NCBI GenBank assembly: GCA_027972325.1
Contig: JAPMOS010000013.1
Location: 172,501-236,500 of the forward strand
DNA: 64,000 nucleotides
From: Paratrimastix pyriformis
Lineage: Eukaryota; Preaxostyla; Paratrimastigidae
Direction of reading: 5' to 3'
This document shows, piece by piece, positions 15,842-26,876 of the stretch. Position numbers and translations under genes: made by a program. Positions within the stretch are counted from its first letter, which is position 1. Every line of letters starts with the position of its first letter. The notes beneath the pieces are model-generated. The model was not told the DNA's origin, searched no databases, and saw only the letters and a program-made list of their open reading frames with translations.

Positions 15842-17619
15842 ATGTCGTACCGCCCTAGCCTGACCGTTGAGTCCTGCAACAAGGTTTCTATCCGATTTAG
15901 CGCATGAAACTTATCCCCTCTGTCCATTAGAACGTTCTTCGCGCCAAGTATGCCGTTCGTGGCGCAGTCCCTCAGCGGGCTTATGAGCTCGAGTCGAAGC
16001 TGCGGGCTGGTGAGAAGCTGCCCTTCTCGGAAGTGATTTACTGCAATATTGGCAACCCCCAGCAGCTGAACCAGCACCCCATTACTTTCTTCCGTCAGGT
16101 TTGCATATTGCCTCCCATGTCTCTGTGCTTGGCCGCTGTCGGGGACGTTTATTTTTTGGGGGTCGAAAGAAATGGACTTCCGTCAATTATTTGACCAACT
16201 GGGACCCTGTTTCTGGTTGGTTCTGGTAGGTCATGTCCCTTGCCATGAACCCTGATCTGCTGGAGAACCCCAAGACCGTCGAGCTCTTCCCTCAAGACGC
16301 TATTGAACGTGCTCGCGATATTGTTCGCCGCACGCCCGGCGGTCTTGGTCTGTCCGACATCACTTGCTGGTTCTCAACCCATCCGCTGTTATATCAGGTG
16401 CCTATTCCCATTCCATGGGTTTGGAGTTCATCCGTGAGGATGTTGCCGCCTTCTTGAACGACCGTGATGGCCACCCCGCCGATAAGAAGTCTGTTGATTC
16501 AATGCCATCCACCTAAATCTTCACACCGCCCTTTCCAGCACGATCTTCCTGACCAACGGTGCCTCCCCTGGTGTTCAGACCATCCTGCAATGCCTGATCC
16601 GCGACCACAACGACGGTATTATGATCCCCATCCCCCAGTACCCCCTGTACTCGGGCACCATCGACCTGCTGGGCGGCTCCATCCTCCCCTACCACCTCAC
16701 CGAGGAGACCGGCTGGCAGCTGGAGATGACCCGCCTGGTTGAGGCGCTGGCCGACGCCCGCTCCAAGGGCCTCACCCCTCGGGCCCTGTGCGTCATCAAC
16801 CCCGGCAACCCCACCGGCTCGTGCCTCTCGGAGGAGTCCATGCTGGAGGTCATGCGGTTCTGCAAGCGGGAGCACATCTTCCTGCTGGCCGACGAGGTCT
16901 ACCAGACCAACATCTACCAGCTGGCCAAGCCCTTCGTCAGCTTCCGCAAGGTTCTCCTGGACAACCCCGAGCTCGAGGGCCTCGAGCTGGCCTCCTTCCA
17001 CAGCTGCTCCAAGGTCTGCCATCCCCGGCGATGATGCATTCCTCATCGGCCTTCCCCTTCTGTCTTTGTGCAGGGCTTCCTTGGGGAGTGCGGCATTCGC
17101 GGCGGCTACTTCCAGCTGGAGAACGTCGACGCCAGCATCCGTGCCGAGCTGTACAAGCTGGCCTCGCTCTTCCTGTGCCCCAACCTGGTGGGCCAGGTCA
17201 TGGTGGACCTGATGGTGAAGCCGCCCCGGGGCACCCCCTCGGCCGAGCACTACGAGCAGGAGAAGCGGGCCATCCTGGACTCCCTCCAGCGCCGCGCCCG
17301 CAAGCTGTCCCAGTGCCTCAACCGGCTGCAGGGCGTCTCGTGCCAGGTGGTGGAGGGGGCCATGTACGCCTTCCCCAAGATCACCATCCCCCAGCGGGCC
17401 TGCGAGGAGGCCAAGCGGCGCGGCCAGTCGCCCGACCTGTTCTACTGCATGTCCATGATCGACGAGGCCGGCATCTGCGTCGTGCCCGGGTCGGGCTTCG
17501 GCCAGGTGGACGGGACCTTCCACTACCGGACCACCATCCTGCCCCCCGAGGATAAGTTCGACATTGTCATGGAGCGCATGACCGCCTTCCACAACAGCTT
17601 CCTGGCTCGCTACCAGTAA
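15842..17619 (+). CDS. GPT: Alanine aminotransferase
   Basis: A PLP enzyme that interconverts alanine plus 2-oxoglutarate with pyruvate plus glutamate. Six exons phase perfectly: 15842-15883, 15931-16098, 16230-16347, 16398-16488, 16539-17013 and 17074-17619. Conserved blocks run the full length: YAVRGAVPQRAYELE, EVIYCNIGNPQQL, FLTNGASPGVQTIL, IPIPQYPLYSGTIDLLGG, CVINPGNPTG, LLADEVYQ, then FHSCSK with the PLP lysine as the last codon before an intron, GECGIRGGYF, and ICVVPGSGFGQ with TFHYRTTILPP. About 490 residues, cytosolic-looking, with no obvious targeting peptide. The first exon encodes only 14 residues. In anaerobic protists this enzyme makes alanine as an end product; that role here is inference. 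Confidence 0.96.
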
Positions 17620-18088
17620 GCTTCCCTCGCCCTCCTGCGGAAGCACCATGGGACTCCTCTCCCCGGCGCGCTCCCCTCAGCGCTGGCTGTCGAATATCAC
17701 CTCCACACCCGCCTTGGGGCGGCTTCTCTTTTTGTACCTCCGGATGGTCGGCTGTATCGGATAATCATGTATTCTCGCTGCCGAACCGGCGAACACTCGT
17801 CGAACTCGTTTCCCCCTCTTTGTCTGGTGGTGTGCGCGCCCATGATGACCTGATGACGATGATCTGCCTGCTTCTTTTTTCTTTTTCAGCCACCAAGAGA
17901 AGAGGGGCGTGCTTTCTCGCGTGCTCGCCGATTGGGTTGAGGAGGGAGGGAGGGAGGTGGGGGGGGGGGGCGGCGGGGCTCCGACCCAAGAGAAGAAAAT
18001 CGAAGACGAAGAGCCGGGAGGGGCAATGAAGACGGGGGGGAATGGGGGAATGGGAGGGGGGAAGGAGGGGGAAGTATACCCCCCCCGG
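17620..18088. other. Intergenic between convergent genes
   Basis: 3' flanks of the aminotransferase (+) and the sugar transporter (-). It contains a G-run at about 17959 and purine-rich DNA at 18.0-18.07 kb. The minus-strand reading frame across it has no family features and I reject it as a gene. Confidence 0.5.
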
Positions 18089-19837
18089 TCAGACACCCAT
18101 GACGCCGAGCCTGGGGGCGGCCCGGTCGCCGAACTGCTGGCGGGGTGTGATGGCATCCATGTTCAGCGAGACCGAGGGCGTGAAGACGTCCCGCGGGTCG
18201 TCGTTGGCCGGCGGGGAGGGCGCCGGGGGCGCCGGGGAGACGGAGGGCACGATGGGGGCCACGAGGGCGCTCGTGGGCTTGGGCTTGGGCGCGTTGGCCC
18301 ACGAGTACAGGAACCCGGAGGCGATCCCTGGGGGGGGGATGCAGACACGGGTCAGGTCAGCAGGGGGTGCAGGGGTGCGGGGGGTCTGGGGGTATGGGTG
18401 GCGCGGACCCATGGCGATGCTGAAGTAGCCCATGGGGGTGACCTTGGTGTGGAAGAGCAGCAGCCCGATGATCGAGGTGGGGATCTTGTTCAGCGCGCCC
18501 ACCATCCTGTGCCCACATGCCCACGAGTGAGTGATTGCGATCATGGTCAGATGAGGTGAAGGTGCGGGGACGTGGGGTGATCGGCTAGGGCAGGGCCGCA
18601 CTGGGCGACGGACGCGTAAGTGGTTGCGGATGTTGCCCTGAGGCACCACAGCGAGCACACCGACTGGAAGGTCCCCAGGAAGCCGCTGAAGAGCATCACA
18701 ACCCAGAACAGCGTCCGGCGCTCCTTGAGCAGGCTGCCGGGCGGGTCCCATAGCCACGGATGGGGAACGAGAGGGGTGTATGAGACGGGGCGGGTCGGGG
18801 TCGGGTCGGGAAACGCGGGGGGGGGGGGGGGGTTGGGGCGCCGAGGGCATGCAGACGTGTCAGTGATGAGGGAGAGCTCGCCCCAGGCCACCATGAGGGA
18901 GAAGAGGGGCGGCATGGAGAGGATGTTGTTCCAGAAGGGCGTCCCGAAGCGGCCCTGCTCCAGCTTGGAGGCCTTCAGCTGGTTCTGCAGGCGCTTCAAT
19001 AAAATCTAGTTCGTCAATGAAAAGTCGATGAGACGATGCAAATGTGGGGCGAGAGGAAGGGGAAGGGGAAGAGGAAGGGGAAGAGGAAGGGGGAGCGGAA
19101 GTGGAAGAGGGCAAACCGTGTTCGCCGCGGTCGCGATGCAGTTGACGAACATCCAGAAGTAGCCCATTTTGTGAAAGTACAGGTCCGAGAAGCCCGCGAT
19201 GGCCGAGGAGAGTACCTGGGGTGGGTCAGGCAAGGTGCGATCCAGAAGTGTGAATAAGCAGAGCGGCGCGTCAGGTTGCGCGGTGCGAGGAAGAGGGAGA
19301 GAGAGACCATCATCGAGAGGCTGATCACCGTGTAGAAGTTGGGCTTGTTCCCAAAAAAGTACCAGTCGCAAATGGCCGTCAAAATGTTTGTCAAGTTCTT
19401 GAAGATAACGATGATGTTGGTGGTGAGATACTTGAGGCTGAATGGGACGGATGGACAAAGGAGGTCGGGATGAGCAGCAGGCCGACCTGAGAATCGAAGA
19501 GACGAGCATAGTTGAAAAGACAAGTTCAACGGGAATCCATTTAACCACAAAGTCGAAGTTGATCAAGGGGAAGGACACCCAGCCGAGCAGCCGAGCGATC
19601 AAAATGCCGAGCCAGGTGACGAGATTCTGGAAGCAAAAAGAGAAACCCTTCTATAGATGGACGGGGCAGAAGGTGACAGACTTGCCAAAAAATCAGGGCG
19701 AAAACGCTTCTGAACCCAAAGATGTTATCGATGGATTTGTTGACGAGAACCATTGAAGCGCTACAAGCGCAATAACATGTGCATGATATGAACTTGTCCC
19801 ACCAAATGGGGGCAGCCATCCGTTTTTTATATTCCAT
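18089..19837 (-). CDS. Nucleotide-sugar transporter, GDP-mannose transporter type
   Basis: Eight exons phase together: 19837-19682, 19626-19487, 19437-19308, 19215-19117, 19005-18857, 18733-18614, 18506-18409 and 18327-18089. The protein has about ten hydrophobic segments of the drug/metabolite transporter fold. Key markers are MVLVNKSI, WIPVELVFSTM, TTNIIVIFKNLTNILTA (the FKNLT box of GDP-mannose transporters) and TTYAMVGALNKIPTSIIGLLLF (the VGALNK box). About 80 residues of soluble Ser/Pro tail close the protein. It should exchange GDP-sugar for GMP across the Golgi membrane; the exact sugar is inferred from the FKNLT and GALNK boxes. The start at 19837 (MEYKKRM) precedes the first membrane segment, with MAAP at 19819 as the alternative. 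Introns are 49-123 bp, starting GTCTG, GTCGG, GTCCG or GTTTG. Confidence 0.85.
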
Positions 19838-19969
19838 CTTAATTGAGACGGGGAGCGCGACTCCTGGCAAACAGAAAATAGCCAAGAAAACCCCGAGTTT
19901 AGAGCGGCTAATCCACCCTCCAATTTCGTTTGATTTCGTGAGATGCAAGTTTCTGCAGCTGTCCAGAAA
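19838..19969. promoter_or_regulatory. Bidirectional promoter region transporter / IFT22
   Basis: 132 bp between divergent start codons, AT-richer than its surroundings. Confidence 0.45.
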
Positions 19970-21118
19970 ATGAAGATCCTTGTTGTGGGGCCAACAAGAT
20001 CAGGGAAAACCGGCATTGTGAATGCCCTGGCAGAATTAGGTGGCGATGGAAATAATACCAACACAAACCCCACAGTGGGTGTCCGGTCTGCGGCATGGTT
20101 CGGAGCATACACCACGTGACTCTATCTTTTCAGAATTCTCGAAGTCTACAGGTCCCTTGAGGAGCGCCCTGCATCCGATCAAAATAGGACACTTATCGAA
20201 CTCTGGGATTGCTCTGGGGACCGAAAGTCCGTCTCCCGCCGTTCCTTCCTATATGACTGTGTTTCTGTTATCGCAGATATGAAAATTGCTGGCCTGCTCT
20301 GCAGAAGGACGCCGACGGGATCATTTTTGTCTTCAACCCCGAGAACAAGACCCACGAACGGGAGATCGAGACCTTGTCCGTTGTGTGTGTGTGGTGTATG
20401 TGCCGCGTGCGGGTGGTTGGGGTGGTAGATGGTGGGAGTGTCCACTGTCACAGCCATCATCCCCCCCCGTCCTCAGGGTGCGGGCGTTCACGACGCCCAC
20501 CCAGCTGCGGGACTCGCAGTGCGTCATCTTTGCGCACCACCCACAACCATTCGGCATGGTGGAGCCGCCAAAGCCCAAAGTGGGTCTGTCCGCCTGCCCC
20601 TCCCGAGGCCGGGCTCACTCACCCCTCGGGCAGCCAAGACGTTCCCCAAGATCGGCGTCCTCCACACCACCTTCGGCAGCGAGACGGTCCGTCCTGCCTC
20701 CAACCCCCCCCCCCCCCCCCCCTCCCCTCCCTCCCCCCTTCGTCCGCTCATCCGCTCATCCGCTCGGCGCCAGATCCGGGAGGAGTTTCAGCGGCTGCTG
20801 CAGCGGTGCGCCCTGGTGGCCTTCGAGAAGCGCGACGCGGAGGAGCGCCAGATCGTTGGGGGCCCCGCCGCCCCACAGCCCCCGGGCCGGCCCAGTAGCT
20901 CCCCGTTGTTTATATACATCCCCCCCCCCCGTTTTCCCTCATCTTTCCGGCCTTCCCTGTTCGTCCACCCGGGCCATCACGTTATCTCGTCCCTCCCTCG
21001 TCCTCCGGGCCCACTGGTGCCTTGCCCTCGGATTTTGGGGGGCACACATTACCCCATGTTCATCCGCATCTCCACCTCGCAGCCGCGCCGCTCGAGGTCG
21101 TTGAGGGCCAGACAATGA
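19970..21118 (+). CDS. IFT22: Intraflagellar transport protein 22 (RABL5), Rab-like GTPase
   Basis: Exons 19970-20085, 20134-20226, 20277-20375, 20477-20579, 20639-20686 and 20774 onward. The small GTPase fold starts with KILVVGPTRSGKT (P-loop), then TVGVRILE, ELWDCSGDRK in place of the Ras WDTAGQ motif, YENCWPALQKDADGIIFVFN and DSQCVIFAHHPQP, where most Rabs have NKxD. It ends with REEFQRLLQRC and EEERQIVGG-like residues (EAEERQ region). The WDCSGD, CWPAL and AHH features are those of IFT22 in IFT-B. Its presence implies a cilium or flagellum. The last exon has no stop until 21116-21118, which would give about 75 extra low-complexity residues and overlap the 3' end of the opposite gene. A missed final intron or stop nearer 20900 is likely. 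Confidence 0.88.
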
Positions 21119-22529
21119 GCCGCGAACCCCGGGGCGTTCGACTCGAGCCGCAGGTACTTGAGACGCATGGGGCCCCGCGGGAGGAACTCGATGGTCTCCG
21201 CGGGCTCATTGGCCCACTGCAACACCAAGTAGGTCAGCCCCGGGTATCCTGGCCCGAGAAGCCGTTCAGACGACAGTCCAAATCCAAAAAGCACGCAGAC
21301 CATCCCCCGGGTGGGCCGTCCCCGGAATGACGCGTCCGGTCAGGATCTGCAGCATGCGGGTGTTGACGAGGGTGGAGCAGAGCTGCAGGGAGGTGATGGT
21401 CTTGCGGAAGGCCGCATTGACGAAGCACTCCTCGGTGCCCTCGGTGAACATGGACCGGCGCAAGGCGAGTGCCTGCAGGCGGCTGCCGCGGGTGGTCAGG
21501 GCGCGCACTAGGGAGGGGGCGGTTGACCGCTGGGGGGAGGCAGACAGGACGGACTGAACCCAACGGGGATCTCGCACCCCGAGAGGTCGATGCTGCGGAG
21601 GGTCTCCAAGCAGGGCGCCGTGATGAGGCTGCCCAGCCGCGGGAGGCTGTCCCCATCGGCGGCTTGGAGCCTGTGGAGGTCGAGGACCTCCAAGCAGGGG
21701 CACCCCCCGATCAGATCCGGCAGGGTGTCCACGGCCAGGGTTGAGCAGGCTAAATTGATCGACCGCAATTGGCGGCCGCAGCTTCCAGGCCGGGCGAGTG
21801 CTTGAAAGACAGCGGCTGGAAACTTGATTCCCTGGAGGGACAGCCGCTCCAGGGCAGGACACCCCGCGAGGACGGGCCTGTGGTGGGGGTGGGGGTGTGG
21901 GATTGAGCGAGGCCTTGACAGACCAGAGAGCACGTGCTGGGAGGCGGGGGGCATAGTCGAGATGCAGCGCGCGGAGGTTGGGGCAGTGTTGCCCGAGCAG
22001 CTCGAGGAGGCCCGGCAGATCGGACCCCTGCGAATCACAACGAGAGATCGGTCGGTCGAGCCAACATTTCTCGTGCCACAAACCCCATAGAAAGCCAGGT
22101 TGAGCTCCAACAGAAATGCCCCGCTGCTCCGGATGAGTGGTCCGAGCGACTCAGCGGTGAATTTACACGTATCGACATTGACGACCGCAAGCTCGGGGCA
22201 ACACTCCACCAATTTGAGCATGGACTTGTCCGTGAGCCTGGAACAAGACGCAAGGTTGACCTCCTTCAACGAGGGGATCGCAGAGAAGTGGAGAAAGATG
22301 GCGTCCGTCACACGAGAGCGAACGGAATCTTCAGAAAAGTCAATCTGTCCGGCCAAAAGAAAATGGATCACAAGGAGACCTGCCAGCAGACCCGCAAAAG
22401 GTGGGTGCGCAGGACGTCTCGCCAACGCCGGCAGACAAAACGGAGCAAAACCACATTGGTAAACTTATCTGTGAAGAACGACAGGATCGCGGCCAAGATT
22501 TCGTCCGGAAAATCGTTGATGTGCACCAT
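21049..22529 (-). CDS. F-box / leucine-rich-repeat protein
   Basis: Exons 22529-22392, 22344-22084, 22027-21924, 21877-21555, 21507-21301 and 21248-21049, all in phase. The N-terminus (from MVHINDFPDEILAAILSFF to VCRRWRDVL) is a textbook F-box, the Skp1-binding part of SCF ubiquitin ligases. The rest is a cysteine-containing LRR array of the AMN1/FBXL type: LKEVNLASCSRLTDKSML, LRALHLDYAPRL, LERLSLQGIKFP, LRSINLACSTLAVDTL, LEVLDLHRLQ, LRSIDLSGCEIP and LTYLVLQWA. It is probably a substrate receptor; the substrate is unknown. Introns are 46-56 bp and start GTCTG, GTTTG or GTCCG. Its 3' end is convergent with IFT22. Confidence 0.88.
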
Positions 22530-22689
22530 CCTCCTGTCGGGGGGAAAAAATGAGCACAGCCTCGACCAATTTTTCAGCCAGCATTCACCGAAAAATCAGC
22601 AACCAAAAAATGAAAGACCTTGTCAACGGCAGATCTGCTCGTTCCTCCCGAAGGGATTATTAACAGTCCCTGCAAATCGTGTTTTCGCA
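22530..22689. promoter_or_regulatory. Bidirectional promoter region F-box gene / KRE9-like gene
   Basis: 160 bp between divergent starts, relatively A-rich on the plus strand (for example CCGAAAAATCAGCAACC at about 22588). Confidence 0.45.
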
Positions 22690-25209
22690 ATGGGACAGTG
22701 GAATCTGGCCCTTTTTGGAGTTTTGATCTCTTGTCTGTTCTTTTCTGTGCTGGCTGCAAATGGGGACGACCTCCGGCCCACATCTTGCTCGGCTTCCTCA
22801 AATTGCACCCAATCTTTTTGCGGGAATGCCACTTTTCCCTCCGGCTACTACTGCACGTCTGGGCTTCAAACCGTTATCACATGCAGCTGGAATAATCTGG
22901 GAGGCTATGTCAACAGGTCTCTTTTCTCCATAAAGTTTTCATCTGATCACGATCGACATCGCCACGGTGGCGTAGCCGGGTTACCCTTCGCTATCGCCCA
23001 TGGTCCACTTCTTCGTCTCCGGTTTCTTATATCATCAAGATCTCGGATAATTTTACCGCCCCCACCACCACCATGTGGACCTCGACGACCTATTCCGTGA
23101 CGCAGTGCTCCCTGGTGGAAGAAGTGATTGCCGGCGTATTTGTGAATCAGTCGACGCTGCAGGTTCAGTTTGTCCAAGCGAGCACGGGTGATGCGGCACT
23201 CGCCCTGGGTCACTCCAGCTGGGCCCCTCTGGACAGCCTGCGGCTTGTCGTGGCCCAGCAGGCCTCGATCACCCTGGCCCAGCCGGCTTTAGGCACCGTT
23301 TGGCGATGTGGCGAAACCCAGAGCATCGACTGGCGTTGGACTGGTCTGCCTCACCACCAGCCCCATCCCCCCTCTGACGCACCAGGGTTAGGTCCGCACA
23401 CGAGCTTCAACCTGTCCTTGATCCAGGGCAGCACCGTCATCAAGCTGATTACCTTCATGCCGACCCCGGCCAACGTGACCGAGGCGAGCTACCTCTGGGA
23501 CATCCCCAACGACATCCCCCAGGCCGGTCCGTCGTCACGCCACCGCTCACCACGGTCATTCACATCACACACACTGTGTCCCCCTGGCCAGCGAACTACC
23601 GGATTCGTGTGGCCAGCGGGAGCCCCGGCTCCACGGTCACGGGCACGTCGCTCTTCTTTCAGATCCAGCAGTGCCTCTCCATCACGGCCCCGGCCCTCCT
23701 CGCCCAGGTCTGCCCCCCCCCCCCCCCCCCCCCCCCACTCAGCGCGCCCTCTTCTTCGCCACCCACATTGCTGATTTTCCCTGCTGCCCCCCCCCCCCCC
23801 CCCCCCAGGCCGATGCGGGCGAGGGGCACTTCAGCATCACCTGGACGGCCCTCATGGGCTGCTCGGTGGACGACCTGGCCATCTCGCTGCAGTTCCAGGA
23901 CGCCAACAACGACTGGCAGACGGAGCGGGTCATCAACGGGTCGGCCCCCAACAAGGGCCAGTACCTCTGGGCCGTACCGCCTAGCCTGGGCATCGACCGG
24001 ACCCTGTACAACATCAAGATCCAGGAGACCCCCAGCGGCCCCTGGGCGCGCAGGTCTGGGCACTGTCTCCACTCCCCCGGTGCCGCTGCCGTCGTCCGGA
24101 CCTCTCTGACCGATCGGTGTGGACGGTGATGGGTATGTGCCCCCCGCCGCGCAGCTCGGTGTTCGTCATCAACCCGGTCATGCAGTGGGTGACCCCCAGC
24201 CGGGTGGCCGCCCTCAACCAGACCAATGTCACGGTCACCCTCAACGGGGCCGCCCGCGCCCAGAGCGGCCTGGCGGCCATGACCATGCGCCTCTACGAGA
24301 ACGACACCGCCACGGGCGGCCCGGTGCCCGTCGTGGACCTCTCCCCGACCCCCATCCCCGTCGTCTCCGGCCGGGCGGCCCAGACCTTCCGCTGGACAGT
24401 CCCCCGCACCGTGCGCCCCACCCGGCGGGCCCTGCTCTGGGCAGGCGCGTCCCCCGACGGGTCGGGTGCCTGGACCGGGGCCCACGCCTGGTCAGGCCAC
24501 TTCCAGGTGACCAACGACCACTGCATCGACTTCACCAGCCCCCCCGCGGGCGCCCAGCTCGAGTCAGGCACCCCGTACAACGTGTCCTGGGTCGCCCACT
24601 GCCCACTCAAGGGGGTCCGTCAACCGCCCCCCCTCGTTGGTCGCGTACTTACCGTTCGCGGGGTCATAGGCCTATCTGGCCCTCTATCGGGAGGGGTCAT
24701 GGGTGGCCAACCTGACCGGGGTCATGGCCAACCTCACGGGCGCCGGGGCCTCGTGGTACAACCTGACCCTGCCCAGCCTGCCGACCGGCTCCGCCTACGC
24801 TCTGCACCTCGTCGACTCGGTCAACGCCGACCTGCGCGGGATCAGCCCCGAGGTCACAGTCCTCGGTCCGGCCCCCCTCGCCCCGCGCCCCCAGTCTCGG
24901 GCCTCTGCCACTTGGGTTGCTGCTCCTCCGCTCAGCCTGTCTCGATGGTCCGGTCGGGGGTCCGGTCGCAGGGTACATGGACGTGTTCTCCCCGGCGAAG
25001 GGGGCCCAGCTGCAGGCCCAGCAAACGATCACCATCCAGTGGCGGCTGCGGGCCTCCCTGCTGGCCGCCTTCCAACCGGCTGAAGGCCAGCTGGTGGCTG
25101 TCGAGGTCACCCTTGCCTGCCTCGCTCACCCCTCATCAACCGGTACATCATCCGATCGTCGTCATCATTCTCATCATCCATCATCATCATCCCCACCACC
25201 ACCACCACT

Positions 25210-25242
<33 letters not shown>

Positions 25243-26196
25243 ATTACCATCAGCACCATTATCCTCTCAGCATCAGCATCAGCATCAGCATCAGCATCAG
25301 CATCGCATCAGCATCAGCATCAGCATCAGCATCAGCATCAGCAGCATCAGATGATCGGATGATCGGATGATGATGCGGAGGATGATTGGATGAGGATGAG
25401 GATGAGGATGCGGGTGTGGACTGTATGCTGATCACTTCTTCTTTTTCCTATCGGCTCAGCTTCTGCGCGACGGGGTGTCTGCCCTGTCGCTCGATGCGAC
25501 GGCCCTGTTTTCCCAGCCCGCCCAGGCGGCCGCAGATCCCGTGGGGCAGCTGGTATTCACCATCCCCGAGAACCTGACCACCTCCACCCGGTACCAGGTC
25601 CACCTCACCCCCGCCTCCCACCCGCAGTTCGATGGGTACTCGTCGGTCTTTACTCTCAAGGTCCGGTGCCTCCCCCCCCCCATGTTCGCCTTTGGCTCAT
25701 CAACCCCGGTGATGGCGACGATGATAGATGTGCAAGGACGTGACCACCATCCAGTTCCGGTACCCCCTGATGAGCACGGCTCTATCGACGAATCAGCCCA
25801 CAACCCTCCTCTGGGACACCGTCGGGTGTATCATCCCCAAGGTGGACATCACGTCCGTTCCGGGTGGGGTCGGTGTCCTTCAGTCGTTCATACTCCCTCC
25901 TTGTGTGCAGTCTCTCTCGTATTTTTACTTCGGCCTCGGCCTCCAATGGCGCCATTCTGACCCTCGCCACACGCACCCCCAACAACGGCACCTTGGCGTG
26001 GACGCCCCCGAGTACCCTGACCGATGCCACCGATTATTCGATCACCATCGCAGACGCTTCATCGGGGGTCACTGGCGTGAGCGAATTTTTTGCCATCAGG
26101 CCACTTGAGCCCACCCCGACACCTTCCGAAGCCGGTCGGACGGCTGCGGCGTCGACAGGAGTGATGATTCTTGTTGCGGCCCTCCTGCTGCGATGA
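22690..26196 (+). CDS. Secreted, probably GPI-anchored protein with repeated KRE9/KNH-like domains
   Basis: The start MGQWNLALFGVLISCLFF is a clear signal peptide; cysteine-rich residues follow (SCSASSNCTQSFCGN). About ten exons then encode repeated Ig-like units of the Ser/Thr-rich GPI-anchored (KRE9/KNH) type, each with a W...N/S...YLW...P...Y.I pattern. Examples are HFSITWTALMGC with GQYLWAVPPS, PYNVSWVAHC with ASWYNLTLPSLPTG, and NGTLAWTPPSTLTDATDYSITI. Many N-x-S/T sites suggest glycosylation. The C-terminus TAAASTGVMILVAALLLR with a Thr/Pro stalk before it looks like a GPI signal; stop TGA 26194. In fungi KRE9 proteins support beta-1,6-glucan assembly. A surface role is inferred here; the sugar link is not shown. 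Introns contain C-runs (about 23717-23737 and 23788-23807) and a CATCAG repeat. Confidence 0.7.
25140..25415 (+). repeat. Compound microsatellite (TCA, CAG, CATCAG, GATGAG) in an intron
   Basis: Starts as TCATCATC, passes through CACCAC and AGCAGC, then CATCAG hexamers (about 25268-25350) and GATGAG units. It separates exons ending near 25110 and starting near 25460 of the KRE9-like gene. Confidence 0.9.
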
Positions 26197-26327
26197 TTTC
26201 AAGAGTAACCCTCCACGTTGTTGTTTTCTTCTTTTTGCGACCGTTTGTGACTTTTCTCTTCGCCAACACCCAAAAAGACCCCTGAACACAGTCGGCCTCC
26301 CACCCGGTTTGGTTGATTTGCCTCATC

Positions 26328-26876
26328 ATGCAAGATTTTGTTGTGTTGAACAATGGCGCCAGGTTATTCGAGTTTTCAGGGTCGACATAGACTCTAATCC
26401 GAAACATAGGATGCCAAGGATCGGCCTGGGCACATGGCAGTCGCCCGATGCCGAAGTCAAGACAGCTGTGAAGGCCGCCGTCGAGGCTGGATATCGGCAT
26501 ATCGACACAGCGTATTGTTACCAGAACGAAGGCGCTGTTGGCCAGGCCTTGGAAGTCAGTGCTGCTGCACATCAATTATTTCAATTCACACGCGTGCTGT
26601 TAGGAACTCTTTGCCGAGGGTAAGGTTCGGCGTGAGGAGCTCTTCATTACCACTAAATTGTGGAACACTTGCCATCGCGTCTGTGCGACCGAAGATATGT
26701 CGCGCATCATTCTCCTTCCTAGCCCGAACATGTCCTCGAAGCCTGCCTGCGCAGCCTGCATGAGCTCAAATTGCAATCTCTGGACCTCTACTTGGTGCAC
26801 TATCCCATCGCCTGGAAGTTCCTGCCCTACCCTAAGACAGGCTTTGAGCCCGACAGCCACCCCGAGATTGACCATC
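26328..26876 (+). pseudogene. Aldo-keto reductase, 3' two thirds missing
   Basis: Exons 26328-26362, 26410-26554, 26604-26678 and 26723 to about 26876 join in phase and give about 135 residues of an intact-looking AKR N-terminal part. They read MQDFVVLNNGAR/MPRIGLGTWQ, EAGYRHIDTAYCYQNE, ELFITTKLWNTCHRPE and LQSLDLYLVHYPIAW. All four catalytic residues of the Asp-Tyr-Lys-His tetrad are present. After PDSHPEIDH the reading passes directly into transposase-like sequence, and I find no later AKR blocks (GVSNF, cofactor-binding KS segment) before 29.5 kb. So the barrel cannot be completed. The exons carry no internal stop, so the loss looks recent. Splice signals are partly different from the local norm (GTTATT, GTCAGT, GTCTGT). 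Confidence 0.8.

Noticed and set aside
16513-17649. A 378-residue minus-strand open frame
   Set aside because: Mirror of the alanine aminotransferase exons; no family features.
17677-18156. 159-residue minus-strand frame downstream of the transporter
   Set aside because: Overlaps the true transporter stop in another frame; composition is low-complexity.
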